DNA of 64,000 nt from Gemmobacter lutimaris (GTDB lineage: Bacteria > Pseudomonadota > Alphaproteobacteria > Rhodobacterales > Rhodobacteraceae), in the NCBI RefSeq assembly GCF_003570715.1, contig NZ_QXXQ01000002.1, positions 434,001 to 498,000 of the forward strand, given 5' to 3'. Position 1 is the stretch's first letter. Every line of letters begins with the position of its first letter. The notes below the pieces were generated by a model. It made no database searches and was not told the DNA's origin. It saw only the letters and a list, made by a program, of their open reading frames with translations. Positions 42,171-49,982 of this stretch are shown piece after piece. Both the position numbers and the translations under genes were made by a program.

Positions 42171-43010
42171 ATGAGCGAACCGATCCCCCCCCCGAAACCC
42201 AAAAGTCATGGCCGACTGAGCATTTCGGCCAGCCTTCAACCGCGCGACCTGATGGCGCCGCAGCGGGTGAAGGGCGCGTGGTGCGCGAAGATCGTGACGC
42301 TGTTTCCCGATGCCTTCCCCGGCACACTGGGCCTGTCGCTGACCGGCAAGGCGATGGACATGGGGTTGTGGGCGTTGGAAACCATCGACCTGCGTGCCTT
42401 TGGCGAGGGCAGGCATCGCAATGTCGATGACACCCCGGCAGGTGGCGGGGCGGGCATGGTGCTGCGCGCCGATGTGGTGGCGCGGGCGCTGGATCAGGCA
42501 ATGCAGGGCGCGCCGCGTGACCGCGCACGCTGGCCCATCGTGTTTCTCAGCCCGCGGGGGCGGCCGTTCACACAAGCCAAGGCACATGAATGGGCGGCGG
42601 CCGAGGGGCTGACGCTGCTTTGCGGCCGGTTCGAGGGCGTGGACCAGCGGGTGATCGACGCCTACGGGATCGAGGAGGTCAGCCTTGGCGATTTCGTGAT
42701 GACCGGGGGCGAGATCGCAGCGCAGGCGATGATCGACGCCACCGTCCGGCTGATTCCCGGCGTGTTGGGCAACATGGCCTCGACCGAGGAGGAAAGCTTC
42801 TCTGACGGCTTGCTGGAACATCCGCAATTCACCAAACCGCCGGTCTGGGAAGGGCGCGAAATCCCGCCGGTGCTGTTGTCGGGCAACCATGGCGAGATCG
42901 CCAAGTGGCGCCGCGCCGAGGCCGAGGCCCTGACCGCTGCCCGCCGCCCCGACCTCTGGGCCGCGCATCAGGCGCGACTGGTGCCGGGCGAACGGAAGCC
43001 GCGCAAGTGA
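42171..43010 (+). CDS. trmD: tRNA (guanine-37-N1)-methyltransferase TrmD
   Basis: This 279-residue SPOUT enzyme methylates G37 to prevent frameshifting. The catalytic core begins at about residue 36 (WCAKIVTLFPDAFPGTLG), with the knot motifs IVFLSPRGRPFTQ, LCGRFEGVDQRVID and SLGDFVMTGGE, and LEHPQFTKPPVWEG. The first about 35 residues form a Pro/Ser-rich extension absent from E. coli TrmD. The start ATG 42171 is the first in frame. The stop overlaps the GNAT gene start by one base. Confidence 0.95.
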   Translation: MSEPIPPPKPKSHGRLSISASLQPRDLMAPQRVKGAWCAKIVTLFPDAFPGTLGLSLTGKAMDMGLWALETIDLRAFGEGRHRNVDDTPAGGGAGMVLRADVVARALDQAMQGAPRDRARWPIVFLSPRGRPFTQAKAHEWAAAEGLTLLCGRFEGVDQRVIDAYGIEEVSLGDFVMTGGEIAAQAMIDATVRLIPGVLGNMASTEEESFSDGLLEHPQFTKPPVWEGREIPPVLLSGNHGEIAKWRRAEAEALTAARRPDLWAAHQARLVPGERKPRK

Positions 43011-43516
43011 TGCCGCTGCGTCGGGCTGGGCCAGAGGATGCGGCGGCGCTGGCGCGGCTCCACCATCGGGTCTGGCTGGAATGTTATGAAACGCTCGCCC
43101 CTCCCGAGGCGGTGGCGGCGCTGACCGAGGCGCGTCGCCTGGACCAGTGGACCCGGCTACTGGCCGGAGACGATCCGGTCACGGTGATCGCGGGCGAAGG
43201 GGCGGCCGGCTTCGTCTGTTTCGGCGCGCCCTCCGACCCGGTTTTTGGGGCGCGGGGCGAGATCCGTCACCTTTACCTGCGGCCCGACCAGCGCGGCCGT
43301 GGCGTCGGCAGGCGCCTGCTGACCGCCGCGCTGGAGGCCCTGCAAGCGCAGGGCTATCCCGGCGCCGCGCTGGCGGTGGTCGAGGAAAATGCCGCCGCCC
43401 GTGCCTTCTATGCCGTTGCCGGTGGCGCAGATGAGGGCGGCTTCACCGACAAGGGGCCGCTCTGGCGGTCACGCAATCGGATGGTAAGCTGGTGCTTTCC
43501 GACCGGCACGTCTTGA
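43010..43516 (+). CDS. GNAT family N-acetyltransferase
   Basis: This is a 168-residue protein. LHHRVWLECYETLAPPEAV and the acetyl-CoA loop LYLRPDQRGRGVGRRLL (residues about 87-103) are clear GNAT features, then VVEENAAARAFY. It starts at ATG 43010, overlapping the trmD stop (TGATG). The substrate is unknown. The promoter of rplS overlaps its last codons. Confidence 0.88.
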   Translation: MPLRRAGPEDAAALARLHHRVWLECYETLAPPEAVAALTEARRLDQWTRLLAGDDPVTVIAGEGAAGFVCFGAPSDPVFGARGEIRHLYLRPDQRGRGVGRRLLTAALEALQAQGYPGAALAVVEENAAARAFYAVAGGADEGGFTDKGPLWRSRNRMVSWCFPTGTS

Positions 43517-43541
43517 CCGAACCCGACCTTCCCCCTATACG
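43513..43541 (+). promoter_or_regulatory. rplS-rpmE promoter
   Basis: TTGACC (43513-43518) and TATACG (43536-43541) are separated by 17 bp. It overlaps the end of the upstream GNAT gene and would give a leader of about 205 nt before rplS. Confidence 0.7.
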
Positions 43542-43635
43542 CGCGCAGTCCGGGGCGGAAATGCCTTCTGGACCCGATTCCCTTTGCCACAGGCCCGGCT
43601 TCTTCTCCGGGTTTCGGTGAAAGGGGCGGCACAAA

Positions 43636-43704
43636 ATGCGTCGGTTCATCTCCGGCGGGCTTGCGCGGATGCGTGGGGACCCGATCGAAGGCCAGGAGCT
43701 CTGA
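43636..43704 (+). CDS. possible 22-residue leader peptide of rplS
   Basis: ATG 43636 opens a 22-codon ORF ([20 protein letters not shown], ending in EL before TGA 43702-43704) inside the long 5' leader of rplS. AAAGGGGC lies about 9 nt upstream, a fair ribosome site. The peptide is basic in its first half. It could be a translated leader that links ribosome status to rplS expression, or chance. Confidence 0.35.
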   Translation: MRRFISGGLARMRGDPIEGQEL

Positions 43705-43753
43705 CACGGCATCACCTTTGCGGAACAACCGCAAGCAACGAAAGGACTTGCGC

Positions 43754-44128
43754 ATGAACCTGATCGCGCAGCTTGAAGCCGAGCAGATTGCTGCCCTCGG
43801 CAAGAAGATCCCGGATTTCAAGGCCGGCGACACCATCCGCGTCGGCTACAAAGTGACCGAAGGCACCCGGTCGCGTGTGCAGAACTATGAAGGCGTCTGC
43901 ATCGGCCGCAAGGGCGGCATGACCATCTCGGCCTCGTTCACCGTTCGCAAGATCTCGTTCGGCGAAGGCGTGGAACGTGTGTTCCCGCTGTATTCGACGA
44001 ACATCGACTCGATCGAAGTGGTTCGTCGTGGCCGTGTGCGCCGTGCGAAGCTCTACTATCTGCGCTCGCGTCGCGGCAAATCGGCCCGCATCGCCGAAGT
44101 CACCAACTACAAAGAAAAAGCTGAGTGA
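43754..44128 (+). CDS. rplS: 50S ribosomal protein L19
   Basis: This is a 124-residue protein. [34 protein letters not shown] and [37 protein letters not shown] are standard L19 blocks. ATG 43754 gives [13 protein letters not shown]. It is unusual only in having a leader of about 205 nt with its own small ORF. Confidence 0.97.
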   Translation: MNLIAQLEAEQIAALGKKIPDFKAGDTIRVGYKVTEGTRSRVQNYEGVCIGRKGGMTISASFTVRKISFGEGVERVFPLYSTNIDSIEVVRRGRVRRAKLYYLRSRRGKSARIAEVTNYKEKAE

Positions 44129-44139
44129 GGATTGGCGCC

Positions 44140-44361
44140 ATGAAACAGGGCATCCACCCCGACTATCACTTCATCGAAGTGAAGATGACCGACGGCACCA
44201 CCTTCCGCACCCGCACCACCTGGGGCAAGGAAGGCGACACGATGGCGCTGGACATCGACCCGCTTTCGCATCCGGCCTGGACCGGCCAGACCGCCAAGCT
44301 GATGGACACCGGCGGCCGTGTGTCGAAGTTCAAGAACAAATACGCAGGCCTGGGTTTCTGA
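44140..44361 (+). CDS. rpmE: 50S ribosomal protein L31 (zinc-free type)
   Basis: This 73-residue protein starts at ATG 44140 ([20 protein letters not shown]). It contains [25 protein letters not shown], the L31 C-terminal block. It has no Cys pair for zinc (C-minus form), so it does not need zinc. It is co-transcribed with rplS and followed by a terminator. Confidence 0.96.
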   Translation: MKQGIHPDYHFIEVKMTDGTTFRTRTTWGKEGDTMALDIDPLSHPAWTGQTAKLMDTGGRVSKFKNKYAGLGF

Positions 44362-44384
44362 TCCCTGCCACGAGCTGTTTTCGG

Positions 44385-44410
44385 AAAGGCGCATCTTCGG
44401 ATGCGCCTTT
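44385..44410 (+). terminator. terminator of rplS-rpmE
   Basis: A 10-bp stem (44385-44394 with 44401-44410) with a 6-nt loop is closed by AAA/TTT and continues into TTTT. Confidence 0.88.
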
Positions 44411-44564
44411 TGCATTTGCCCGCGGCCGGTCGCAGGAGCCAAGCATACAACGGCGCGGTGCGCGATTTGCCGCCCTGTGTCGCAATCGGCGGCTTCCCGC
44501 TTCCCAATATCGGGGACTGGCCTTATGAAGGCCGCCACACAGACCAGCGGAAGGGTAGCGGGCC

Positions 44565-45374
44565 ATGGCGCATATCATCGTTGTGGGCAATGAAAAGGGC
44601 GGCTCGGGCAAATCGACCACCTGCATGCATATCGCCACCGCCCTCGCGCGGATGGGGCATCGTGTCGGCGCGCTGGATCTGGATCTGCGGCAACGCAGCT
44701 TCGGGCGCTATGTCGAGAATCGCCGCGCCTGGATAGCGGCGAACGGGGTGGACCTGCCGACCCCGGATTACCGTGAACTGCCTGAGGCGGATGCCGAAAC
44801 GCTGGCGCCGGGTGAAAACACCTTTGATCACCGGCTGTCCGTTGCGGTTTCGGCGCTGGAACCGATCAGCGATTTCATCATAATCGACTGCCCCGGCTCG
44901 CATACCCGGCTCAGCCAGGTGGCGCATAGCCTTGCCGATACGCTGATCACGCCGCTGAACGATTCCTTCGTGGATTTCGACCTGCTGGCACGGATCGACC
45001 CGGAAACCAACAAGGTGAAGGGGCCGTCAATCTATGCCGAGATGGTCTGGAACGCGCGGCAACTGCGGGCACAGGCCGGACTGAAGCCGATCGACTGGAT
45101 CGTGCTGCGCAACCGCCTTGGCGCCCAGCAGATGCACAACAAGAAGAAGGTCGGCGCGGCATTGACGGATCTGTCACGCCGCATCGGCTTTCGCGTGGCG
45201 CCCGGCTTTACCGAGCGCGTGATCTTCCGTGAACTGTTTCCGCGCGGGCTGACGCTGCTGGACCTCAAGGATACCGGGGTCGAGCAACTGAACCTGTCGA
45301 ACATCGCGGCCCGACAGGAACTGCGCGATCTGGTTGCGGAACTCAGGCTGCCTGATGTAGCCGTGAATTTTTGA
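44565..45374 (+). CDS. mipZ: division-plane positioning ATPase MipZ
   Basis: This is a 269-residue ParA/MinD-type ATPase. The deviant Walker A GNEKGGSGKSTT spans residues 8-19 and FIIIDCPGSHTRLS the switch region. MipZ-specific blocks include GALDLDLRQRSFGRYVENR and the internal WIVLRNRLGAQQMHNKKKVG. In Caulobacter and Rhodobacter relatives it forms gradients from ParB at the poles and inhibits FtsZ. The start ATG 44565 is supported by GGAAGGG. Its 3' end overlaps a small convergent gene. Confidence 0.95.
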   Translation: MAHIIVVGNEKGGSGKSTTCMHIATALARMGHRVGALDLDLRQRSFGRYVENRRAWIAANGVDLPTPDYRELPEADAETLAPGENTFDHRLSVAVSALEPISDFIIIDCPGSHTRLSQVAHSLADTLITPLNDSFVDFDLLARIDPETNKVKGPSIYAEMVWNARQLRAQAGLKPIDWIVLRNRLGAQQMHNKKKVGAALTDLSRRIGFRVAPGFTERVIFRELFPRGLTLLDLKDTGVEQLNLSNIAARQELRDLVAELRLPDVAVNF

Positions 45375-45510
45375 ACGGGGTCGCCTGCGGCGCCATGCGC
45401 TGACGGCCCTGCATCTTGCGGATGCGGATGTCGAACAGATCGTCCACAGCCGTATCCTGTGCGGCAGGGCCCTTGCGGAACATCTGGATCAAGCGGGTAA
45501 CGAAGCTCAT
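45343..45510 (-). CDS. small basic hypothetical protein overlapping mipZ 3' end
   Basis: This is a 55-residue protein from ATG 45510 (MSFVTRLIQMFRKGPAAQDT). A strong AGGAGG lies just upstream, which favours a real gene. The N-terminal ten residues could be an amphipathic membrane-binding helix; the rest, FDIRIRKMQGRQRMAPQ, is basic. It overlaps the last 32 bp of mipZ on the opposite strand. I do not recognise a family. Confidence 0.6.
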   Translation of the reverse strand: MSFVTRLIQMFRKGPAAQDTAVDDLFDIRIRKMQGRQRMAPQATPFKNSRLHQAA

Positions 45511-45693
45511 GAGATCCTCCTTTCTGGTTGTATTCAGCTTTCTGGTGGCTCGCGGCAAAATTGCGGCGGAAATCGGTGAAGCCTGGGTAAATCCTCATAA
45601 TCGAGGAAACGAATTGTTTACGATTCTGCCCCAGCCCGGCACCGGCACTTGAGAGGGGGACCGACGCATGGCAGGAAGGACGCGGAGGGCCCC

Positions 45694-47202
45694 ATGCCAA
45701 ACACGCTTTTCGACGCGCTTTTCGCCCCGCTTGCGGATCGTGACGACGCTTTTCTGATCCTGCCGGACGGGCGCCAGATTACAGGCCACGCTTTTCTGGC
45801 CATGGTTGCACAGCAGGCCCATGCCCTGCGTGCGGCCGGTCTGGGAACTGGTGACCGGATCGCCGTGCAGATTGCCAAAAGCCCCGAGGCTTTGGCTGTC
45901 TATGGCGCGGCAGTGGCGCTGGGGGCGGTGTTCCTGCCGCTGAATACGGCCAATACCGCTGATGAGGTTGATTATTTCCTTGGTAATGCGACGCCTGTGG
46001 TCTTTCTGTGTGACGGCACGAAAGAGGCAGCGCTTGCGCCGGTTGCGGCGCGCCACGGCGCAACGGTGCTGACCCTCAACGCGGATGGCAGCGGCAGCCT
46101 GACTGACCATGCGGCCGGACAGCCCCAAACCATCGCCCCGGTGGATCGTGGCCCCGAGGATCTGGCCGCCTTCCTTTATACCTCGGGTACCACAGGCCGC
46201 TCGAAAGGCGCGATGCTGACACATCGCAACCTGCTGTCCAATGCCGAGGTGCTGCGCGACTTGTGGCGCTTCACGGCGGAAGATGTGCTGTTGCATGCGC
46301 TGCCGATCTTCCACACGCACGGGCTGTTCGTGGCTTCCAACCTTGTCCTGCTGACAGGGGGCAAGATGATCTTCCTGCCCGGCTTCGATCAGGAGGCCGT
46401 GATCCGCCTCTTGCCGCAAGCGACCAGCATGATGGGGGTGCCGACCTTCTACACCCGCCTGTTGGACGACCCGCGCTTCACCCGCGATCTCGTCGGGCAT
46501 TTCCGCCTGTTCATCTCGGGTTCTGCGCCGCTGCTTGCGGAGACGCATCGGGACTTCGAGGCCCGCACCGGCCATCGGATCCTTGAACGCTATGGCATGA
46601 CCGAGACCAACATGAACACCTCGAACCCCTATGAGGGCGAGCGCCGCGCCGGCACCGTCGGCCTGCCGCTGCCGGGGGTGGAACTGCGGGTGATGGCGGA
46701 CGGTCTTGAAGTGCCGCGCGGCGAGGTCGGCACGCTCGAGGTCAGGGGCCCGAACGTCTTCAAGGGCTACTGGCAGATGCCCGAGAAAACCCGCGAGGAA
46801 TTGCGCGAGGATGGCTGGTTCATCACCGGCGACCTCGGCGTGCAGGGCGAGGATGGTTATGTCACCATCGTCGGCCGCGCCAAGGATCTGGTGATCTCGG
46901 GCGGGTTCAACATCTATCCGAAAGAGGTGGAGTTGCTGCTCGACGAGGTGCCTGGCGTGCTGGAAAGCGCGGTGATCGGCCTGCCGCACCCCGATTTCGG
47001 TGAGGCGGTCTTTGCGGTTCTGGTGCCGCAGAAGGGGGCGGTGCTGGATGTCGAGACCGTGCTTGCAGACATCCGCGACCGTCTGGCGCGCTTCAAGCAG
47101 CCGAAAGCCGCTGTCGTGGTCGAGGCCCTGCCGCGCAACACCATGGGCAAGGTGCAGAAGAACCTGCTGCGTGACCAGTATAGCGGCTGGTTCACCACCT
47201 GA
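45694..47202 (+). CDS. matB: malonyl-CoA synthetase MatB (acyl-CoA ligase family)
   Basis: This 502-residue ANL-superfamily ligase activates malonate with ATP and CoA. ATG 45694 gives MPNTLFDALFAPLADRDD. The P-loop is AFLYTSGTTGRSKGAML (residues about 165), with LHALPIFHTHGLFVASN, RLFISGSAPL and ERYGMTETNMNTSNPYEGERR, the last block being diagnostic of MatB. GWFITGDLG and LPRNTMGKVQKN close the C-terminal domain. A partner decarboxylase or transporter is not adjacent. Confidence 0.9.
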   Translation: MPNTLFDALFAPLADRDDAFLILPDGRQITGHAFLAMVAQQAHALRAAGLGTGDRIAVQIAKSPEALAVYGAAVALGAVFLPLNTANTADEVDYFLGNATPVVFLCDGTKEAALAPVAARHGATVLTLNADGSGSLTDHAAGQPQTIAPVDRGPEDLAAFLYTSGTTGRSKGAMLTHRNLLSNAEVLRDLWRFTAEDVLLHALPIFHTHGLFVASNLVLLTGGKMIFLPGFDQEAVIRLLPQATSMMGVPTFYTRLLDDPRFTRDLVGHFRLFISGSAPLLAETHRDFEARTGHRILERYGMTETNMNTSNPYEGERRAGTVGLPLPGVELRVMADGLEVPRGEVGTLEVRGPNVFKGYWQMPEKTREELREDGWFITGDLGVQGEDGYVTIVGRAKDLVISGGFNIYPKEVELLLDEVPGVLESAVIGLPHPDFGEAVFAVLVPQKGAVLDVETVLADIRDRLARFKQPKAAVVVEALPRNTMGKVQKNLLRDQYSGWFTT

Positions 47203-47222
47203 CCCGCAAACGGGCGCCACCA

Positions 47223-47385
47223 CCCTCCTCAGGCCCCTTTGGGGCCATCGTCATGCGGCATTGCCATGGGAGGCTGACAGGTGTCGCCACCCTTCGGCCT
47301 ACGCGCGGCATCGCTTGAGGTTTTTGAGTATTTGGGCAAGAAGCAAGAGCAGACCGATGTGTCCTGCTTCTTGCAAAAATACTCA
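47223..47385. repeat. composite repeat copy 1 (hairpin module plus TGAGTATTT palindrome)
   Basis: The first module, 47223-47271, holds a 6-bp GC hairpin (47232-47237 with 47241-47246) followed by CATCGTCATGCGGCATTGCC. The second, 47325-47385, is a palindrome with arms 47325-47353 and 47362-47385. Both modules recur in the same order at 54832-55022. It lies between convergent matB and arsR, and the palindrome supplies the stop codon of the ArsR gene. Confidence 0.9.
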
Positions 47386-47748
47386 ATCGACCTCGGTCGT
47401 CCCTTGATCCGGCGGGGCAGGGGGCACATCACGCAACTCGGTTTCCAGAAAGCGTTCCAGTGCATCCAGGTCCACAGGCTCGAACTGGCCGAATCCCTGC
47501 ATCCAGACCGAGGCGGCACGCATGGCGTCGGGTTCCAGCTTGCACCAGATGACGCGGCCACGTTTCTCACGGCTGATCAATCCGGCATCCGCCAGCACCT
47601 GAAGGTGTTTCGAGATGGCGGCCAGCGACATGGCAAAGGGTTCGGCGACATCGGTCACGGCCATGTCATCCTCGAGCAGCATGCCGAGGATGGCGCGGCG
47701 GGTCGGGTCGGCGAGGGCCGAGAAGATGGGCGAGAGCGGATCGGTCAT
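47383..47748 (-). CDS. ArsR family transcriptional regulator
   Basis: This 121-residue winged helix protein starts at ATG 47748 (MTDPLSPIFSALADPTRRAIL). The helix-turn-helix contains VAEPFAMSLAAISKHLQVLADAGLI (residues about 34-58), and EKRGRVIWCKL is the wing. It lacks the CxC metal motif of ArsR itself; the single Cys is in the wing. This group usually controls non-metal targets. It is divergent from the atp operon at 205 bp and may autoregulate through inverted repeats at 47780-47818. The TGA stop belongs to the dispersed repeat. Confidence 0.9.
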   Translation of the reverse strand: MTDPLSPIFSALADPTRRAILGMLLEDDMAVTDVAEPFAMSLAAISKHLQVLADAGLISREKRGRVIWCKLEPDAMRAASVWMQGFGQFEPVDLDALERFLETELRDVPPAPPDQGTTEVD

Positions 47749-47779
47749 GGCGCATCCTTGGCGGAGGGGGGCATAATCG

Positions 47780-47818
47780 TCAACTGCGAGGTTGAATATG
47801 TCTCACGCCGCCGTGAGA
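47780..47818. promoter_or_regulatory. two inverted repeats upstream of the ArsR gene
   Basis: TCAAC-N6-GTTGA (47780-47795) and TCTCAC-N6-GTGAGA (47801-47818) share the same 6-nt spacing and lie 32-70 bp upstream of the ArsR start. They are plausible operators. Only symmetry and position support this. Confidence 0.45.
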
Positions 47819-47847
47819 GCGCAAACGGCCCCGAAGGGGGACGGAAG

Positions 47848-47861
47848 GATTTTGCAAAATC
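47848..47861. promoter_or_regulatory. 14-bp perfect palindrome upstream of the atp operon
   Basis: GATTTTGCAAAATC is a perfect AT-rich palindrome 36 bp before the atp -35 hexamer. A second dyad, TATCAA-N4-TTGATA, follows at 47868-47883. They may be protein-binding sites controlling atp transcription. Confidence 0.4.
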
Positions 47862-47896
47862 ATTAATTATCAATGGCTTGATATGGTAGGTGTTGC

Positions 47897-47925
47897 TTGA
47901 CTCAATGCCCCCCTCTGCGTAGGTT
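47897..47925 (+). promoter_or_regulatory. F0 ATP synthase operon promoter
   Basis: TTGACT (47897-47902) and TAGGTT (47920-47925) are separated by 17 bp. The leader to atpI would be about 22 nt. Confidence 0.65.
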
Positions 47926-47953
47926 CGCGCCGACTGTTCAGGGGGCGTACCGC

Positions 47954-48304
47954 ATGGCTCAGGAACCCGATCCGGAACGGCTTCGCGCGCTGGAAGCGCG
48001 TCTGGCCGAGGCGAAGGGGAGCAAGGCGAAGCCCGCTGCGGCAGGCAAGGATTTTTCGCAGGCGGAAGTTGCCTGGCGGATGGTGCTGGAGCTGACCTCG
48101 GGGATCATGATCGGGGGCAGCATCGGTTACGGGCTGGACTATCTGTTCGGCACGAGGCCCATCCTGCTGATCGTCTTCCTCCTGTTCGGCTTTGCGGCCG
48201 GCATCCGCACCGTCATGGGCACCGCCCGCGACATGCAGGAGCGCCAGTTGCGGGCTCAGGCGATCGAGACACAGGCGGAGCACTCCGCCGGAACCGAAGG
48301 ATGA
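47954..48304 (+). CDS. atpI: ATP synthase protein I (AtpI/AtpZ)
   Basis: This is a 116-residue protein with two membrane helices ([21 protein letters not shown] and [16 protein letters not shown]) and a charged N-terminal region. It assists c-ring assembly or ion homeostasis in related bacteria. It is the first gene of the F0 operon; its stop overlaps the atpB start by 4 bp. Confidence 0.92.
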   Translation: MAQEPDPERLRALEARLAEAKGSKAKPAAAGKDFSQAEVAWRMVLELTSGIMIGGSIGYGLDYLFGTRPILLIVFLLFGFAAGIRTVMGTARDMQERQLRAQAIETQAEHSAGTEG

Positions 48305-49083
48305 CAGACGTGGCGGCCGAAGGCGAAGCGACCGGATTTGCGATCCACCCGATGGATCAGTTCATCGTGAAGCGGTTTTTCTGTGATCCCGCGCATGCGG
48401 ACTGCACCTCCAATATCGGTGCGTTCGAAATCACAAACGTCACCGTATGGATGGCGGCGACGGTTCTGGCGATCATCGCGCTGATGGTGTTCGGCTCGCG
48501 TGGCCGGGCGATCATCCCCTCGCGCATCCAGTCGGTCGGCGAGATGATCTACGGTTTCATCTACAAGATGGTCGAGGATGTGACCGGCCATGACGGGGTG
48601 AAATACTTCCCCTTCGTCATGACGCTGTTCCTGTTCGTGCTGTTCTCGAACCTGCTGGGCCTGATCCCGATGAGCTTCACCACCACCAGCCATGTCGCGG
48701 TGACCGTGACGCTGGCGCTGTCGGTGTTCCTGTTCGTGACCATTCTGGGCCTCGTGAAGAACGGTATCGGCTTCCTCGGCATGTTCTGGGTCTCGTCGGC
48801 GCCGCTGGCGCTGCGCCCGGTGCTGGCGGTGATCGAGGTGATTTCCTACTTCGTGCGCCCCGTCAGCCATTCCATTCGTCTTGCGGGCAACCTGATGGCA
48901 GGCCACGCGGTGATGAAAGTGTTCGCAGGCTTTGCCTCGATGGCCGTCATCTCGCCGGTGGCCGTGGGCGCCGTGACCGCGATCTACGGTCTGGAACTGC
49001 TTGTCGCTGTCGTGCAGGCCTACGTCTTTACCATTCTGACCTGCGTCTATCTGAAAGACGCGGTGGGCGGCGCCCACCACTAA
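48301..49083 (+). CDS. atpB: F0F1 ATP synthase subunit a
   Basis: This 260-residue proton-channel subunit has about five to six membrane segments. The essential arginine is in [20 protein letters not shown] (near residue 197). The N-terminal [15 protein letters not shown] and [18 protein letters not shown] are conserved. It overlaps atpI by 4 bp. Confidence 0.97.
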   Translation: MTDVAAEGEATGFAIHPMDQFIVKRFFCDPAHADCTSNIGAFEITNVTVWMAATVLAIIALMVFGSRGRAIIPSRIQSVGEMIYGFIYKMVEDVTGHDGVKYFPFVMTLFLFVLFSNLLGLIPMSFTTTSHVAVTVTLALSVFLFVTILGLVKNGIGFLGMFWVSSAPLALRPVLAVIEVISYFVRPVSHSIRLAGNLMAGHAVMKVFAGFASMAVISPVAVGAVTAIYGLELLVAVVQAYVFTILTCVYLKDAVGGAHH

Positions 49084-49132
49084 GGTCCGGACCTCAACCC
49101 TTCAATCCGACTTTCCACCAAGGAGAACTCAA

Positions 49133-49366
49133 ATGGTCGAACTCGCGCTCATGGGCAAATACATCGGTGCTGGCCTGGCGGCCATCGGTCTGGGCGGCGC
49201 CGGCATCGGCGTGGGCAACATCGCCGGCAACTTCCTCGCCGGCGCGCTGCGCAACCCCTCGGCTGCCGCTTCGCAAACCGCGAACCTCTTCGTCGGCATC
49301 GCCTTCGCCGAAGCTCTGGGCATCTTCTCGTTCCTGATCGCCCTGCTGCTGATGTTCGCCGTCTGA
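49133..49366 (+). CDS. atpE: F0F1 ATP synthase subunit c
   Basis: This 77-residue hairpin protein has two membrane helices ([20 protein letters not shown] and [20 protein letters not shown]). The proton-binding carboxylate is Glu60 and the polar loop is RNP at residues 40-42. It starts at ATG 49133 with AAGGAGA upstream. It forms the rotary c-ring. Confidence 0.98.
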   Translation: MVELALMGKYIGAGLAAIGLGGAGIGVGNIAGNFLAGALRNPSAAASQTANLFVGIAFAEALGIFSFLIALLLMFAV

Positions 49367-49443
49367 TCCTGACGCTTCGCATCTTCTCGGCCGGGAGGGC
49401 GCTTCGTCCCCCGGCCAGGTTTTTGACGACGTGAGGATATCAC

Positions 49444-49977
49444 ATGGCGACCGAAGCGCATGAAGCGGCTGGTGCGGCGGGTCATTCTGCCGGTATGCCG
49501 CAGCTCGACACCTCGACCTGGGACAACCAGATTTTCTGGCTCGTGGTCGCGCTTGTCGTGATCTTTCTCGTGCTGTGGCGCGTGGCCCTTCCCCGGATCG
49601 GGGCGGTTCTGGCCGAACGCAGCGGCACCATTACCAACGACCTCGCGGCAGCCGAAGAGCTGAAGCAGAAGGCGCTGGCCGCCGAAAAGGCTTACAACGA
49701 GGCGCTTGAGAAGGCACGGGTTGAAGCCGGCCGGATCGTGGCCGAGGCGAAAGCCGAAATCCAGGCTGATCTCGACAAGGCGACGGCGAAGGCCGATGCC
49801 GAAATCGCGGCCAAGACGGCGGAATCCGAGGCCCGCATCGGCGAGATCCGTGCGGGCGCGCTGGAAAGCGTGACCGAAGTGGCCAAGGATACGGCGAAGG
49901 AACTGGTTGCGGCACTCGGTGGCAAGGCCGATGCACGCAGCGTGACGGCGGCGATCAACGCCCGGCTGAAAGGATAA
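49444..49977 (+). CDS. atpX: F0F1 ATP synthase subunit b'
   Basis: This is a 177-residue protein with one N-terminal membrane helix ([19 protein letters not shown]) after a 30-residue leader, then a long charged coiled coil rich in Ala, Glu and Lys. It forms the peripheral stalk with subunit b, as in other alphaproteobacteria with heterodimeric b/b'. It lies 5 bp before atpF. Confidence 0.93.
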   Translation: MATEAHEAAGAAGHSAGMPQLDTSTWDNQIFWLVVALVVIFLVLWRVALPRIGAVLAERSGTITNDLAAAEELKQKALAAEKAYNEALEKARVEAGRIVAEAKAEIQADLDKATAKADAEIAAKTAESEARIGEIRAGALESVTEVAKDTAKELVAALGGKADARSVTAAINARLKG

Positions 49978-49982
49978 GATCA

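Noticed and set aside
43542-43753. Known riboswitch or L19 leader motif before rplS
   Set aside because: I could not recognise a TPP, cobalamin, SAM or ribosomal leader consensus. Only the promoter and small ORF are supportable.
47223-47271. Shared peptide encoded on the minus strand in both composite repeats
   Set aside because: PWQCRMTMAP and the following GPEEGG can be read in both copies, but only because the DNA is repeated. There is no start, no conserved length and no surrounding gene.
47868-47883. FNR or anaerobox site upstream of the atp operon
   Set aside because: The dyad is TATCAA-N4-TTGATA, whereas FNR binds TTGAT-N4-ATCAA. The half-sites are reversed, so I list it only as an unexplained dyad.
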